Position numbers and translations under genes: made by a program. Shown here piece after piece: positions 18,628 through 29,054 of a DNA stretch of 64,000 nucleotides. Source of the DNA: Neobacillus niacini (GTDB lineage: Bacteria; Bacillota; Bacilli; Bacillales; Cytobacillaceae); assembly GCF_030817595.1 (NCBI RefSeq), contig NZ_JAUSZN010000001.1, positions 1,186,001-1,250,000 on the forward strand. The letters run 5' to 3'. Numbering within the stretch: the first letter of the stretch is position 1; each line of letters opens with the position of its first letter. The notes under the pieces were generated by a model. The model was not told where the DNA came from. It was given only the letters and a program-made list of their open reading frames with translations, and made no database searches.

Positions 18628-19953
18628 CTATTGGACAAAAAACTCACTCAGTAGAATCTCTTCCGTTTGTGGCATCGAGGTACCTAAGTGCCAACAGCCC
18701 ATCCCTCCTAATCCATATTCCTTAACAAGCCGGAACTTTGCGAGAAGACTCCTAGGGTCTTCAAACCATACTTCATGTAATTTTCCATTTTCATCTTTAT
18801 ACCTAAACCAAGGGGACGCGGCCTTTTCATCATAGAAAACTTGACTTTCATGATTAATATACCTATTAATTGCAACCTGTGTAGAGTAAGAAACTCCTTT
18901 ACGATTTTCACCTGTGATTGTCCAATCATAGGCATACTGAGGAATGCCTAACATCAGCTTAGACCTTGGTACCACCGTAACTGCGTACTTTAAAACAGGG
19001 CGAATTTCATTAATAGGTGCAATGGGACCCGAAGGACCCCCTGGCCAATGCCAGTTATAGGTCATTAAAAATAATTTATCAGCATACTTTCCAAGTGTTT
19101 GATAATCATAACCACTATAATATTGGGGTACTTTATCCCCTGTCATTGGAGGTAGCGCAATTAAAACATGCATCTTAAATTGATGAAGTTTTGCAGCCAA
19201 TTGTTGTATAAACTGATTTAGATTTTCTCTATCTTGCGGTCTAACCATCTCAAAATCTATTACAACCCCCTGATAATCCTGGCTATCTAATAACGAATAG
19301 ATATTACTAATAAATACTTTTCTTAATCCAGGCTCACTTATTACCTTATGGACAAGATCAGGATCGAACCCTTTGTTGCTGACGTTTGTTATTGTGGCAT
19401 AAGGGTACAAATCACTTTTCCATGCAATTTTATGAGCCTCATTCTCGTTGACTTTTATTAACTGTCCTTTTTCGTTTGGCCGATAGTCAAATATAAATAG
19501 CCCTGTAAGTGTTCGTTTGTACTTGTCAATCATCCAGGTATTTGTCTCTTTAGCTTTTGGGATATAGTAAGTTCCTGTCCATACATTCTTTTTAGAAGAA
19601 CGTGGAATGGATAATTCTTGACCAGGGATAATACGTGATGTTTTTAGATTGTTATAATTCATCAAAAACTTTGTACTAATGGCATGACGGTTTGCGATTA
19701 TAAATAAACTTTCACCCGGTTGAACTATGTAAGAAGAACCAGGGATTAAAAGGGCTTGTCCCAATACAAGTTGATGGCCTTTATTCAACCCATTTAGGTT
19801 TGCAATTGTGTCTATTTTAGTATTATATTGGACGGCAATTTTATTCAAGGTATCTCCCGATTTGGTTTCATGAATGACTTGAGCAAATACTGCTTTGGAA
19901 AAAGTAAAAGTAAAGGCCAAAAATATCAAAAACATTGAAATTCTTTTGAACAT
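18628..19953 (-). CDS. Secreted LysM-GH18 glycosidase, spore-cortex-lytic type (YaaH/YdhD-like), copy 1
   Basis: At 441 residues it has the same plan as the gene at 16799: signal peptide (about 1-24, ending VFA), two LysM modules (about 28-118) and a GH18 barrel with GVVIDFEMV. Long stretches such as LFLMTYNWHWPGGPSGPIAP and the C-terminal GGMGCWHLGTSMPQTEE match its neighbour, so this is a tandem duplication. The start ATG follows AGGAGAGAAGGG. Confidence 0.88.
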   Translation of the reverse strand: MFKRISMFLIFLAFTFTFSKAVFAQVIHETKSGDTLNKIAVQYNTKIDTIANLNGLNKGHQLVLGQALLIPGSSYIVQPGESLFIIANRHAISTKFLMNYNNLKTSRIIPGQELSIPRSSKKNVWTGTYYIPKAKETNTWMIDKYKRTLTGLFIFDYRPNEKGQLIKVNENEAHKIAWKSDLYPYATITNVSNKGFDPDLVHKVISEPGLRKVFISNIYSLLDSQDYQGVVIDFEMVRPQDRENLNQFIQQLAAKLHQFKMHVLIALPPMTGDKVPQYYSGYDYQTLGKYADKLFLMTYNWHWPGGPSGPIAPINEIRPVLKYAVTVVPRSKLMLGIPQYAYDWTITGENRKGVSYSTQVAINRYINHESQVFYDEKAASPWFRYKDENGKLHEVWFEDPRSLLAKFRLVKEYGLGGMGCWHLGTSMPQTEEILLSEFFVQ

Positions 19954-20210
19954 AATTCCCTTCTCTCCTTTTCACCCCTGTATAAATAGTATTTGTTATT
20001 GTTTCTTTATTATGAAAAGGTAAATTAAACCAAATCTATTTCATCTTATATTACCGATAAACCAAAGTGAGGTTTCTTAAAATGAACTTATTAGAATCTA
20101 AAGTTTTCCAAAAGTGTTTGAAAAAGAGATATTTATTGATCAATGTTCCCAAATGGAATTTAGCAATATTAATTATCAGAAAATAACTCTTTTTACTAAG
20201 CAGCAGATAC
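19954..20210 (+). pseudogene. Inverted, degenerate N-terminal copy of the gene at 20256
   Basis: From 20082 the plus strand reads MNLLESKV, then after one frameshift FEKEIFIDQCSQMEF. This closely matches the start of the minus-strand gene ending at 20256 (MNLLESKV, EKEIFIDQSSS). The ribosome-site region also matches (GTGAGGT, then TTAAA before the start). The homology fades after about 40 codons. The rest of this 302-base gap, 19954-20065, shows nothing else. Confidence 0.65.
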
Positions 20211-20250
20211 AAAAAAGGGAAAAGCACATGATAGTCTCAGGCTTTTCCCC
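20211..20250 (-). terminator. Terminator of the pentose-phosphate operon
   Basis: On the minus strand GGGGAAAAGC pairs with GCTTTTCCC and is followed by TTTTTT, just after the 20256 stop. Confidence 0.85.
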
Positions 20251-20255
20251 ATTAT

Positions 20256-20744
20256 TCAAGCTTTCATTTCGATTTGAAATTTAACATTTTCAATATTGAC
20301 ATTTAACAATTTTTTTAATTGTACCTGTTTTGCATCGACTTCATTGTCTTCCTTTTCACAAACTACATTTTCATGTTGAAGAGTATTAACCATGGTCGAA
20401 ACCATGTCTTTAAATATAGATGATTGAGTTAATACATAAGTAATTAATTCTGTAACTGCTTGTTTTTCCTTTTCGTTCTTTGTTGCAAAGATACTATGTT
20501 TATCCGGTTCAAAAACAATTAAAGTTTGCATATTATCTTTAAAGCTAATACCAAAATACCTTTTTTCAGTTCCATAATACTCATTTTCCCTTATACGAAG
20601 AAACTCTAACCCGACCATAAACTCATAATAGGGTAAGCCCTTTTCAAGAAATTGAAATGCCTTTAGTTCAATGCTTGAGCTTTGATCAATAAATATTTCT
20701 TTTTCTGACTTTGTTAGGATAACCTTGGATTCCAACAAGTTCAC
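20256..20744 (-). CDS. Hypothetical protein, last gene of the pentose-phosphate operon
   Basis: I do not recognise this 162-residue protein. It starts with GTG (20742-20744) after GAGG, and the ribosome site overlaps the end of the gntK remnant, so it was co-transcribed with the sugar genes. The product is soluble, mixed alpha/beta in appearance, with a Glu/Lys-rich stretch near 135-150 and no membrane helix. One Cys occurs near residue 129. A decayed inverted copy of its 5' end lies beside it on the other strand. Confidence 0.65.
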   Translation of the reverse strand: MNLLESKVILTKSEKEIFIDQSSSIELKAFQFLEKGLPYYEFMVGLEFLRIRENEYYGTEKRYFGISFKDNMQTLIVFEPDKHSIFATKNEKEKQAVTELITYVLTQSSIFKDMVSTMVNTLQHENVVCEKEDNEVDAKQVQLKKLLNVNIENVKFQIEMKA

Positions 20745-20749
20745 TTTAA

Positions 20750-21639
20750 TTACCTCACTCCATTAGAAATTGCATCGTAATCACTTTCTAGTGCTCGAGA
20801 AATAGATATAAAAATGGGAATTAATTCTGAATAAACTTTTACGTTTTCCTCATTAGGCTTATGGTAGTGGGTAGACCCAACCCATTCTGATGCTACCGAA
20901 AAATCATCAATCTTACCTAAAGCTTTCATACCTAAGATTATGCACCTAAACAGGAGCTTTCAAAGCTTTCAGGAACAACCACTTCTTGATTGAAAATATC
21001 TGCCATCATTTGACGCCACAATTCAGATCTGGCGAATCCACCTGTGGCCATAATTTTATTTGGTACGCCAATCAGTTCCTGAAGTGCTAACATGACTGTA
21101 TTTAGATTAAAAATTACACCCTCTAATACAGCGCGAACCATATGTTCCTTTTTGTGATGCAGACCAATACCAAAGTAAGAACCTCTTGCATTTGCATTCC
21201 AAAGCGGAGCTCTTTCACCGGCTAAATACGGATGAAAGAGAAGCCCGTCTGAACCAGGTGAAACACGAGAAGCAATCTCTGTTAATAATTCGTATGGATC
21301 AATTCCCAGTCTCTTTGATGTTTCAACTTCTGCAGAAGCTAGCTCATCTCTTACCCACCTAAATACCATGCCGCCATTATTCACAGGACCGCCAACTACC
21401 CAATGGTTTTCTGTGAGAGCATAACAAAAAATTCTACCTTTTGGATCAGTAATTGGTTTATCAGTAACTGCCCGAATAGCCCCACTTGTTCCGATTGTTA
21501 TTGCTACAACCCCAGGCTTGATTGCATTTACTCCTAGATTAGAAAGAACACCATCACTTGCACCAATAACAAATGGGGTTTCGGAGTGAAGCCCAAGTTC
21601 ATTCGCAATTTCTTGTTTTAAACCAGTTAAATGAAAATA
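20750..21639 (-). pseudogene. gntK: Gluconokinase, 5' end missing and frameshifted
   Basis: The visible part corresponds to the C-terminal 290 or so residues of FGGY gluconokinase: [49 protein letters not shown] and [15 protein letters not shown] one-base loss at about 20937, just after ESSCLGA, shifts the frame; the true end (LGMKALGKIDDFSVASEWVG and on) continues to the stop at 20750. The first 220 or so codons are absent. In their place the frame continues from the C-terminus of pgi, so a deletion joined the two genes. Confidence 0.88.
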
Positions 21640-22744
21640 TCCTGGTTTTCCAAGTAAAGCGAACATGTTTTTCTTGTACGCTTCTACACCAGGCTGATCA
21701 AATGGATTTACCCCCATCAACAAGCCGCTGATTCCACAAGCTTTTTCGAAGAAATAAACCATCTCACCAAAGGACGGTTTCGATTAGGTCCCGTCGTCCT
21801 TCTTGGACATATTGTCCCATCGAATGAAGATCAGTAGTGAAGTCGACAGAAGCTGGATAGAGACCTTTTTGGTCTTTACCCTCACTTTCGCCAAATAACT
21901 GTTTCCACCATTCTGATACATAATGAAGGGAAGGCTCAAAGTTTACCAATAGTTCAATCGATTTTCCTTTTCGATAAAGAGCATTTCTGACGGCAGCATA
22001 TTGATAACTTTGATTTTCTGCCAAGTTCGGATTATTATATTTATCCGCAGCCGCCGCTGCCCCAGCCATCATTTTATCAATATCTAATCCTGCAGTAGCA
22101 ATCGGCAATAACCCTACTGCTGTCAATACAGAGTATCTTCCCCCGACATCATCCGGAATTACAAATGTTTCATATCCTTCCTCATCGGCAAGTGTTTTTA
22201 AAGCACCTTTAGCACGATCTGTTGTAGCATAAATGCGTTTTCTTGCTTCTTCTTTTCCGTATTTTTTTTCCATAAAATCGCGGAAAATACGGAATGCAAT
22301 GGCTGGTTCAGTTGTTGTTCCTGATTTTGAAATCACATTCACTGAGATATCCTTGTTCTTCAGCACATCAAATAAGTGTGAGATATAAGTAGCACTGATA
22401 TTTTGTCCAGCAAATTAAATTTCTGTTTTGTTATCCATTTGGTTATGAAACGTATGAGAAAGAGCTTCAATGGCAGCCCTTGCACCAAGATAAGAGCCTC
22501 CGATTCCAATTACGATTAAAGCATCGGAAGTATTGCGAATTCTTTCAGCAGCCTCTTTGATTCTTGCAAATTCCTCTTTATCGTAGGCATGTGGTAAATC
22601 AACCCACCCAAGATAATCAGAACCTGGCTCCTTTTTCTCATGCAGCATAACATGTGCTGCTTTCACAAAAGTACTTAAATAGTCCACTTCATGCTGCTGC
22701 ATGAAAGATAATGCATTAGAATAATCAAAAGAAATAGACATCAT
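21640..22744 (-). pseudogene. pgi: Glucose-6-phosphate isomerase with nonsense codon and internal deletion
   Basis: The N-terminal piece ([38 protein letters not shown]) ends at an in-frame TAA at 22415, where relatives have an aromatic residue before FAGQNIS. The frame then continues through [13 protein letters not shown] and [23 protein letters not shown] to about 21780. About 60 expected codons are missing. A last piece, [12 protein letters not shown] to MFALLGKPG, then runs in another frame to about 21640 and reads straight into gntK. A functional chromosomal pgi must exist elsewhere. Confidence 0.88.
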
Positions 22745-22841
22745 ATGTTCTCCTGTTCTGTTGTTTTTGATAGTTGCTGTAATGTAAGGGCGCTAAGTCC
22801 ATTCTTTTCAGATAATAACTCCCTTATGCTTTTTAAAATAT

Positions 22842-23504
22842 TTAAACAGTCGTTTTCCAATCAGCAGCAAATTTCTCTAATCCTTGGTCGGTTAACGGAT
22901 GTTTTGATAATTGCTCAATAACCTTGAAAGGAATCGTTGCAATATGTGCTCCTGCTATCGCAACACGGGTAACATGATCAGGATGACGAACAGATGCTGC
23001 AATAATTTGAGTATCTAGGTTTTGAACATGGAACATCTCAGCAATTTTTGCGACTAGTTCTACACCATCTTCATTAATATCATCTAAACGGCCTAAGAAC
23101 GGAGATACATAGGTAGCTCCTGCACGTGCTGCCAATAACGCTTGGTTTACACTAAAAATAAGCGTAACATTTGTTTTAACACCTTTTTTTGTTAAATAAC
23201 GGCAAGCCTCTAGTCCATCCAATGTCATTGGAAGTTTAATGGTAATGTTCTTATCTCCGCCATTAATTTTAATGAGCTCATTTGCTTCTGCAATCATTTG
23301 GTCAGCTGTTAAAGCATTAGGTGTGACTTCCGCAGAAACTGACTCAACCTCTGGAACAGCATTTAAGATTTCTGCAATGCGATCTTCAAATTTAACGCCT
23401 TCTTTTGCTACTAATGAAGGATTGGTTGTAACACCTGAAAGAACGCCAATTTTATAAGCTTTTTTAATCTCATCTAAGTTTGCAGTATCGATAAAAAATT
23501 TCAT
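22842..23504 (-). CDS. tal: Transaldolase (TalC/fructose-6-phosphate aldolase-like family)
   Basis: A 220-residue small-type transaldolase, beginning [16 protein letters not shown] with [14 protein letters not shown]. The Schiff-base Lys is in [12 protein letters not shown] (about residue 88). It transfers dihydroxyacetone units in the non-oxidative pentose phosphate pathway. Full length and free of lesions. It follows gnd by about 37 bases. Confidence 0.93.
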   Translation of the reverse strand: MKFFIDTANLDEIKKAYKIGVLSGVTTNPSLVAKEGVKFEDRIAEILNAVPEVESVSAEVTPNALTADQMIAEANELIKINGGDKNITIKLPMTLDGLEACRYLTKKGVKTNVTLIFSVNQALLAARAGATYVSPFLGRLDDINEDGVELVAKIAEMFHVQNLDTQIIAASVRHPDHVTRVAIAGAHIATIPFKVIEQLSKHPLTDQGLEKFAADWKTTV

Positions 23505-23541
23505 TTTTAATTTCCTCCATTTTGTTAAAGATTTGGTTAAT

Positions 23542-24435
23542 TTATTTCTTTACGACAGCATGTCCACCAAATTCGTTTCTTAGTGCCGCTACAACTTTAC
23601 CTGTAAAGGTATCATTTTCAAGCGAACGGTAACGCATGAGTAAAGACATTGCAATGACTGGAGTAGCAGTTTGTAAATCTAAAGCAGTTTCCACCGTCCA
23701 CTTTCCCTCACCTGAGGAGTGCATGATCCCTTTAATTTCATCTAATTTAGCGTCTTTTGAAAACGCATTTTCAGTTAATTCCATTAACCATGAACGAATA
23801 ACAGAACCATTATTCCAAACTCTTGCTACCTTTTCATAATCAAAATGAAATTCGCTTTTTTCAAGCACTTCAAAGCCTTCACCTATAGCTGCCATCATGG
23901 CATACTCTATACCATTATGAACCATTTTCAAGAAGTGTCCGCTGCCAGCTTTGCCCGCATATAAGAAACCATTTTCTACTGCTGTATCTTTAAAAATTGG
24001 CTGAACAATCTCCCAGGCATCTGGATCTCCGCCAATCATATAACAAGCTCCATTACGGGCACCTTCCATACCACCCGAGGTACCTGCATCCATAAATCTT
24101 ACTCCAATTTCTTTTAACTCGTTATACCGTTGTATTGATTCTTTATAATGAGAATTACCCGCCTCGATAACAATATCACCTTTGTTTAGATGTGGCATAA
24201 TCTCCCCAATGACTAAATCAACAACAGCATGTGGAACCATAATCCAAATAATCCTTGGTGTTTCTAAGGACTCTACAAGTTCCTTATAGCTAGATACACC
24301 AACCGCTCCAAATTTCTTTATTTCTTCCACAGCATTCGGGTTAACATCAAATGCTACTACTTCGTGGTTTTGATCTATTAAATTTTGTCCTAAATTGAAG
24401 CCCATTTTCCCTAAACCTACTAATCCAACCTTCAT
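23542..24435 (-). CDS. gnd: 6-Phosphogluconate dehydrogenase, short decarboxylating form
   Basis: The 297-residue enzyme has the N-terminal Rossmann [13 protein letters not shown], the substrate segment [13 protein letters not shown] and catalytic [16 protein letters not shown]. This is the short (about 300-residue) class, distinct from the 470-residue form. It oxidises 6-phosphogluconate to ribulose 5-phosphate. Short forms are often NAD-preferring, so the cofactor should be tested before assuming NADPH. The ATG at 24435 is seven bases after GGAGG; the TTG five codons earlier lies within the ribosome site. Confidence 0.92.
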   Translation of the reverse strand: MKVGLVGLGKMGFNLGQNLIDQNHEVVAFDVNPNAVEEIKKFGAVGVSSYKELVESLETPRIIWIMVPHAVVDLVIGEIMPHLNKGDIVIEAGNSHYKESIQRYNELKEIGVRFMDAGTSGGMEGARNGACYMIGGDPDAWEIVQPIFKDTAVENGFLYAGKAGSGHFLKMVHNGIEYAMMAAIGEGFEVLEKSEFHFDYEKVARVWNNGSVIRSWLMELTENAFSKDAKLDEIKGIMHSSGEGKWTVETALDLQTATPVIAMSLLMRYRSLENDTFTGKVVAALRNEFGGHAVVKK

Positions 24436-24480
24436 TGTGTCATCCTCCAAAATTGGTATTTTAAAGTGTATTTTTCCATC

Positions 24481-26475
24481 TTAAGAATTTAAAAGACTTC
24501 TTGTAATTTGAACTATATTCTCAGTGGTAAATCCGAATTGTTTCATAACTAAAGCGCCATCTCCTGACGCACCGAATGATTCAATGGATAATACTTTTCC
24601 TTCAAATCCTACAAAGCGTTCCCATCCCATTGAGATTCCCATTTCAATTGCAACTCGTTTTGAAATGGAGGTAGGCAGCACCGATTCTTTATATTCATGT
24701 GTTTGCTGGCTAAATAATTCCCAACTTGGCATAGCCACGACACGGACAGAACGATTTTTCTTTTCGAGTTCTGCTTTTGCATTTACGGCTAATGAAACCT
24801 CCGATCCGGTGGCAATCAAAATAACCTCTGGTGTGGAATTTGTTTCAGTAAGTACATAAGCTCCCTTAGAAACATTATCCAAATTTGCTTTTGTTTCGTT
24901 ATATACAGGCAGGTTTTGGCGGCTTAAGATTAATGCTACTGGCCCATCTGTTTGCTGAAGTGCGTATGCCCATGCACTTGCTGTCTCATTTGCATCAGTC
25001 GGCCTAATTACGGTTAATCCAGGGATGGACCGAAGTGCAGCTAAGTGTTCTACTGGCTCATGCGTAGGACCATCTTCACCTACGGCGATGGAATCATGTG
25101 TAAAGACATAGGTGACTGGAAGTTTCGATAGAGCCGCCAGACGGATAGAAGGTCTGAGATAATCATTAAATACAAAGAATGTACTTACAAAAGGCTTCAC
25201 ACCGCCATGGTACGCCATCCCGTTGGCTGCTGCTCCCATTGCATGTTCGCGAACTCCAAAATAAATATTACGTGCACTGTATGATTCAACTGCATATATT
25301 TGTTCGCCTTTAATTTCAGTCATAGTTGAGTGGGAAAGGTCAGCACTGCCGCCGAATATTGCTGGAACTGACTTAACATAATGATTAATAGCTTCTCCAC
25401 TTGCAACACGCGTTGAAACTGCTTTTCCTGTATCAAAGGTCAATATATCTCTTGTGTCAATAAGGACTTTTCCATCTATAGCATTTGTTAATTGATCAGC
25501 TAACTCTGGATAAGTGCTCTGATATGATTCATATAAGTTCAACCAGCTTTGTTCAGCGTCGATTCCTTTATGCTTTAGTTGCGTAAAGTGGGCTGTTACT
25601 TCCTCTGGAACGTAGAAATCATCTTCAAAAAGCCAGTTATAGGCTTTTTTTGTCGCTTTTCCTTCCTCCAATCCCAGTGGTGCACCATGTGCTTTATTTG
25701 TTCCTGCTAATGTCGGGCTTCCATATCCAATAGTCGTCCGGATTTCAATAATGCTTGGCTGGTCGGAATTTTGTTTTGCTGATTCGATAGCACTTGATAT
25801 GGCTTCTATGTCGTTTCCATCATCTACTCTTATATAATGCCAATGAGCAGATTCAGCCCTTTTTTCTATGTTTTCAGAAAAGGAAACGTTCAATTCCCCA
25901 TCAAGTGAGATATCATTTGAATCATACATAACAATCAACTTGCCCAATTTCATATGTCCGGCCATTGACATCGCCTCATAAGAGATTCCTTCCATCAGGT
26001 CTCCGTCACCAACTAAAGCATAAGTATAGTGATCAATAACTGGGTGCCCCTTTTTATTAAACTTTGCAGCTAAATGTGATTCTGCCATGGCCATACCAAC
26101 TGCATTTGCTATCCCTTGTCCTAATGGACCAGTGGTTGCTTCTACACCAGGAGTATGGCCAAATTCTGGATGCCCTGGCGTTCTGCTGTTCAATCTTCTA
26201 AAATTTTTTAAATCATCTATCGTGACATCATAACCAGTTAAATGAAGTAGGCTATATAATAAACTGGATCCATGACCAGCAGATAAAACGTAGCGGTCAC
26301 GATTGAACCATCTTGGATTTTCAGGATTGTGATTCAGATGGTTAGCCCACAGGGCATATGCCATTGGTGCTGCACCCATCGGCAGACCAGGATGCCCTGA
26401 ATTTGCGGCATTTATGGCATCAATCGATAATGTTCTAATGGTCGTTACTGCTAAGTCCTTAATGTTTTGTGTCAT
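24481..26475 (-). CDS. tkt: Transketolase
   Basis: A 664-residue full-length transketolase. Key motifs are [33 protein letters not shown], the thiamine diphosphate [17 protein letters not shown] and the pyrimidine-domain [15 protein letters not shown]. The ATG at 26475 has GGAGG; an upstream in-frame extension rich in Lys is not used. It interconverts C2 units between pentose and triose/hexose phosphates. It follows zwf by 22 bases. Confidence 0.95.
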   Translation of the reverse strand: MTQNIKDLAVTTIRTLSIDAINAANSGHPGLPMGAAPMAYALWANHLNHNPENPRWFNRDRYVLSAGHGSSLLYSLLHLTGYDVTIDDLKNFRRLNSRTPGHPEFGHTPGVEATTGPLGQGIANAVGMAMAESHLAAKFNKKGHPVIDHYTYALVGDGDLMEGISYEAMSMAGHMKLGKLIVMYDSNDISLDGELNVSFSENIEKRAESAHWHYIRVDDGNDIEAISSAIESAKQNSDQPSIIEIRTTIGYGSPTLAGTNKAHGAPLGLEEGKATKKAYNWLFEDDFYVPEEVTAHFTQLKHKGIDAEQSWLNLYESYQSTYPELADQLTNAIDGKVLIDTRDILTFDTGKAVSTRVASGEAINHYVKSVPAIFGGSADLSHSTMTEIKGEQIYAVESYSARNIYFGVREHAMGAAANGMAYHGGVKPFVSTFFVFNDYLRPSIRLAALSKLPVTYVFTHDSIAVGEDGPTHEPVEHLAALRSIPGLTVIRPTDANETASAWAYALQQTDGPVALILSRQNLPVYNETKANLDNVSKGAYVLTETNSTPEVILIATGSEVSLAVNAKAELEKKNRSVRVVAMPSWELFSQQTHEYKESVLPTSISKRVAIEMGISMGWERFVGFEGKVLSIESFGASGDGALVMKQFGFTTENIVQITRSLLNS

Positions 26476-26497
26476 TTTAATATTCCTCCTATACCTG

Positions 26498-28012
26498 TTA
26501 TTTTTTAAGCGCCACTTCTTTTTTTTCTTGATTTTGATCCAGCCACCATTTAAACCCATTTTCTAATAAGAGGGTATTTGCGGCATTTGGACCATATGAA
26601 CCTGATGAATATTCGTGTAATAGCAGTAGATTTCCCTCGAATGCCTCAAGAATTGGTTGTACCCATTCCCACGACAGTTCGACTTCTTTCCAATGAGCAA
26701 AGAATGTGGAATCTCCAATTAACGCATCATAAATTAATCTTTCATAAGCCTCAGGGACTCCTGAGCCATTACCTACTGAATCCTCACAAGAAAAATTAAT
26801 TCTAACAGGTTCAATATTTCCATTATTCATCGGGTTTTTGCTATTTAACTGTAGTGAGACATTTTCTCCTGGACTTATTTCGATAATTAATAAATTGGGC
26901 TCTACCTTTTGGTTTTCATTTTTATATTCAACTTCTATGGTATTTTTAAATTCGATAACGATACGAGTAGATTTTTCCCTCATTCTTTTTCCTGTACGAA
27001 TATAGAAGGGAACACCAGTCCAAAAAGGATTATCAATCCAAATTCGAGTTGCAATAAATGTATCAGTATTGGAATTAGGTTCAACTCCAGGTTCATCCTT
27101 ATATCCTGGAACTTTCTGTCCGTTAATCTCTCCTGAAATATACTGGCCACGAACGATTTGGGTTTGTACATCTTCTTTTTTAACTGGCCGCAGGGCTTCC
27201 ATCACCTTCCTTTTTTCATTCCGGATTTCAGATGCACTTATTTTTTTAGGCAGATTCATCGCCGTCATCATTAGCATTTGCAGCATATGGTTTTGAACCA
27301 TGTCGCGTATTGCTCCTGCTTGATCGTAATATCCTGCTCTTGTCTCAACCCCGACCGTTTCACTCGCGGTAATTTGAACATTAGCGATATGTTCCCTATT
27401 CCAAATTGACTGTAAGACCGGGTTCGCAAATTCTAGTGCCTCTAAATTTTGAACCATTGGTTTACCCAAGTAATGGTCAATTCGAAATATCTCTTCCTCG
27501 TCAAATGCAGAACTTAGTTTTTCATTTAGTTCACGGGCAGATTGGAGATCATGCCCAAATGGTTTTTCTATCATTAAACGTTTCCAACCATTGGTGGTTC
27601 CCAATCCACTACTCCTTATATTCAATGCAATAATGTCAAAAAATTCTGGGGCAACAGAAAGATAAAACATTCGGTTATCCTTTATGCGTAGTTCCTCTTC
27701 TCTTTGCTTAACCAACTGTAGTAATCTTTGATAATCTTCTGTATGGTTAACATTCAAAGTACTATAACGAAATGCATTAAGAAAATCTCCCATACCGGCA
27801 GCGTCATGTTCTAAACGGCGTGAAAACGCTAGTATAGACTCTTTTACTTTTTCTTGAAATTCAATATGAGTTAAGTTACCTCTTCCAAGTCCAATAATAG
27901 ATATTGGTTGAGGTAATTTTTGATCTAAATACAAATTATAAAGGGCGGGGAAGATTTTCCGTTTAGCTAAATCCCCTGTTGCCCCAAATAAGACAAAGGT
28001 CATAGAATCCAA
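26498..28012 (-). CDS. zwf: Glucose-6-phosphate 1-dehydrogenase
   Basis: The 504-residue enzyme has [20 protein letters not shown] (dinucleotide fold), the active-site [13 protein letters not shown] and [13 protein letters not shown]. It makes 6-phosphoglucono-lactone and normally NADPH, the main reductant for quinone and thiol stress. TTG at 28012, eight bases after AGGAGG, is the best start; the ATG three codons later is too far away. No lactonase (pgl) gene is present in the operon. Confidence 0.95.
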   Translation of the reverse strand: MDSMTFVLFGATGDLAKRKIFPALYNLYLDQKLPQPISIIGLGRGNLTHIEFQEKVKESILAFSRRLEHDAAGMGDFLNAFRYSTLNVNHTEDYQRLLQLVKQREEELRIKDNRMFYLSVAPEFFDIIALNIRSSGLGTTNGWKRLMIEKPFGHDLQSARELNEKLSSAFDEEEIFRIDHYLGKPMVQNLEALEFANPVLQSIWNREHIANVQITASETVGVETRAGYYDQAGAIRDMVQNHMLQMLMMTAMNLPKKISASEIRNEKRKVMEALRPVKKEDVQTQIVRGQYISGEINGQKVPGYKDEPGVEPNSNTDTFIATRIWIDNPFWTGVPFYIRTGKRMREKSTRIVIEFKNTIEVEYKNENQKVEPNLLIIEISPGENVSLQLNSKNPMNNGNIEPVRINFSCEDSVGNGSGVPEAYERLIYDALIGDSTFFAHWKEVELSWEWVQPILEAFEGNLLLLHEYSSGSYGPNAANTLLLENGFKWWLDQNQEKKEVALKK

Positions 28013-28133
28013 TTTAAGTCCTCCTATTAGTTGATAACAATTATTACGTTAAATAATATCAACTCAGTTTGTTGAAGCTGACCAGTATTACTAAAAGCAT
28101 TACCACATACATTTTTCCTGTTATAATACGACC

Positions 28134-28797
28134 CTAGCCCCGCTCATTTATGGTAATTTTCTTATCTCTATCCAATGAAATGACAATGTCTGCCATTCCA
28201 ATAATAAATCCATTTTCAACAACACCAGGTATCATATTAATTTTTTTCTAAATCTTCAGGAAAATTTATTTCTGAGAAACTGCAGTCAAATATATAGTTC
28301 CCATTATCAGTTAATATGGCATCCCATTTTTTTGCCGTAATTTGGGATAGCCTCCAAACTCACGTAGATGTTTCATCGTCATTTCAAATCCGTAAGGCAC
28401 AACCTCTATTGGTAGTGGAAAGGACCCTAATTTATTCACTAATTTTTGTGAGTCCGCTACTACTATTTTTAGCTGCTTTTGCAATTAATTTCTCTCTTAA
28501 AAGGGCTCCGCCTCCTCTTTTAATAAGGTCTAAATCATGATTTAGTTCATCTGCACCATCTATGGCCAAATCAATATGATCAATTTCATTAAACGAAACA
28601 AGCGGGATTCCTACTTCTTTTGCTAATTTTTCTGTTTGTTTGGACGTTGGGATTCCTTTAATAGAAAGTCCTTGTTGAACTAATTGTCCTAGCTTTGAAA
28701 TGGTGTGGATAATGGTTGTACCCGTTCCTAATCCAATCACCATTCCTTCTTTCACAAAATCAACAGCTTTTTCTCCAACTTCTTTTTTTTCATTCAA
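28134..28797 (-). pseudogene. rpiA: Ribose-5-phosphate isomerase A with several frameshifts
   Basis: The first 110 codons are intact (VIGLGTGTTIIHTIS, AIDGADELNHDLDLIKRGGGALLREK). A shift near 28437 moves the frame to VVADSQKLVNKLGSFPLPIE and VVPYGFEMTMKHLREFGGYP. A second near 28320 leads to AILTDNGNYIFDCSFSEINF, and a third near 28250 to PGVVENGFIIGMADIVI. Three shifts in 330 bases, some at A-runs, point to real decay or to homopolymer errors. Full-length homology ends at TAG 28134. Confidence 0.88.
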
Positions 28798-28840
28798 GGC
28801 TTTTCGCCCCTTTCCATTAAAGATTAGGAGACTTACTTTT

Positions 28841-28975
28841 TTAATTTACCCATTGTTTCTTTATTTGCTCGTGTGCAATCTGAAAAATCTGTTGTTGAGG
28901 TGTGCCCTTGTTTACAATTACATTCGTTAAATAATTTTTGCCTTTATAATTTAGTTTCACAGTTACTTCTATCAT
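28841..28975 (-). CDS. BA3454 family stress response protein, small
   Basis: A 44-residue protein, MIEVTVKLNYKGKNYLTN at its start and ending AHEQIKKQWVN. It resembles the family NCBI names BA3454 stress response protein, as I recall it. GGAGG lies eight bases before the ATG. It is the first gene after the promoter at 29055 and precedes rpiA by 43 bases. Its function is unknown; the size and charge suggest a small cytosolic binding or regulatory protein. Confidence 0.75.
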   Translation of the reverse strand: MIEVTVKLNYKGKNYLTNVIVNKGTPQQQIFQIAHEQIKKQWVN

Positions 28976-29027
28976 AAAATTTTCCCTCCTATTAATTATC
29001 GTTAACCTTAATTAACCAAGAAACTTT

Positions 29028-29045
29028 AAGTAACTTTAGTTACTT
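29028..29045. promoter_or_regulatory. Palindrome in the pentose-phosphate operon leader
   Basis: AAGTAACT-TT-AGTTACTT is a perfect 8-base inverted repeat just downstream of the predicted start site (about 29047). It is a candidate operator for a second regulator. A further GGTTAATTAAGGTTAAC-like repeat follows at about 29000-29017. Confidence 0.5.
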
Positions 29046-29054
29046 TATGTAACC

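Noticed and set aside
26476..26559. Lys-rich extension of transketolase
   Set aside because: It overlaps the zwf 3' end, and the ATG at 26475 has GGAGG and matches family length.
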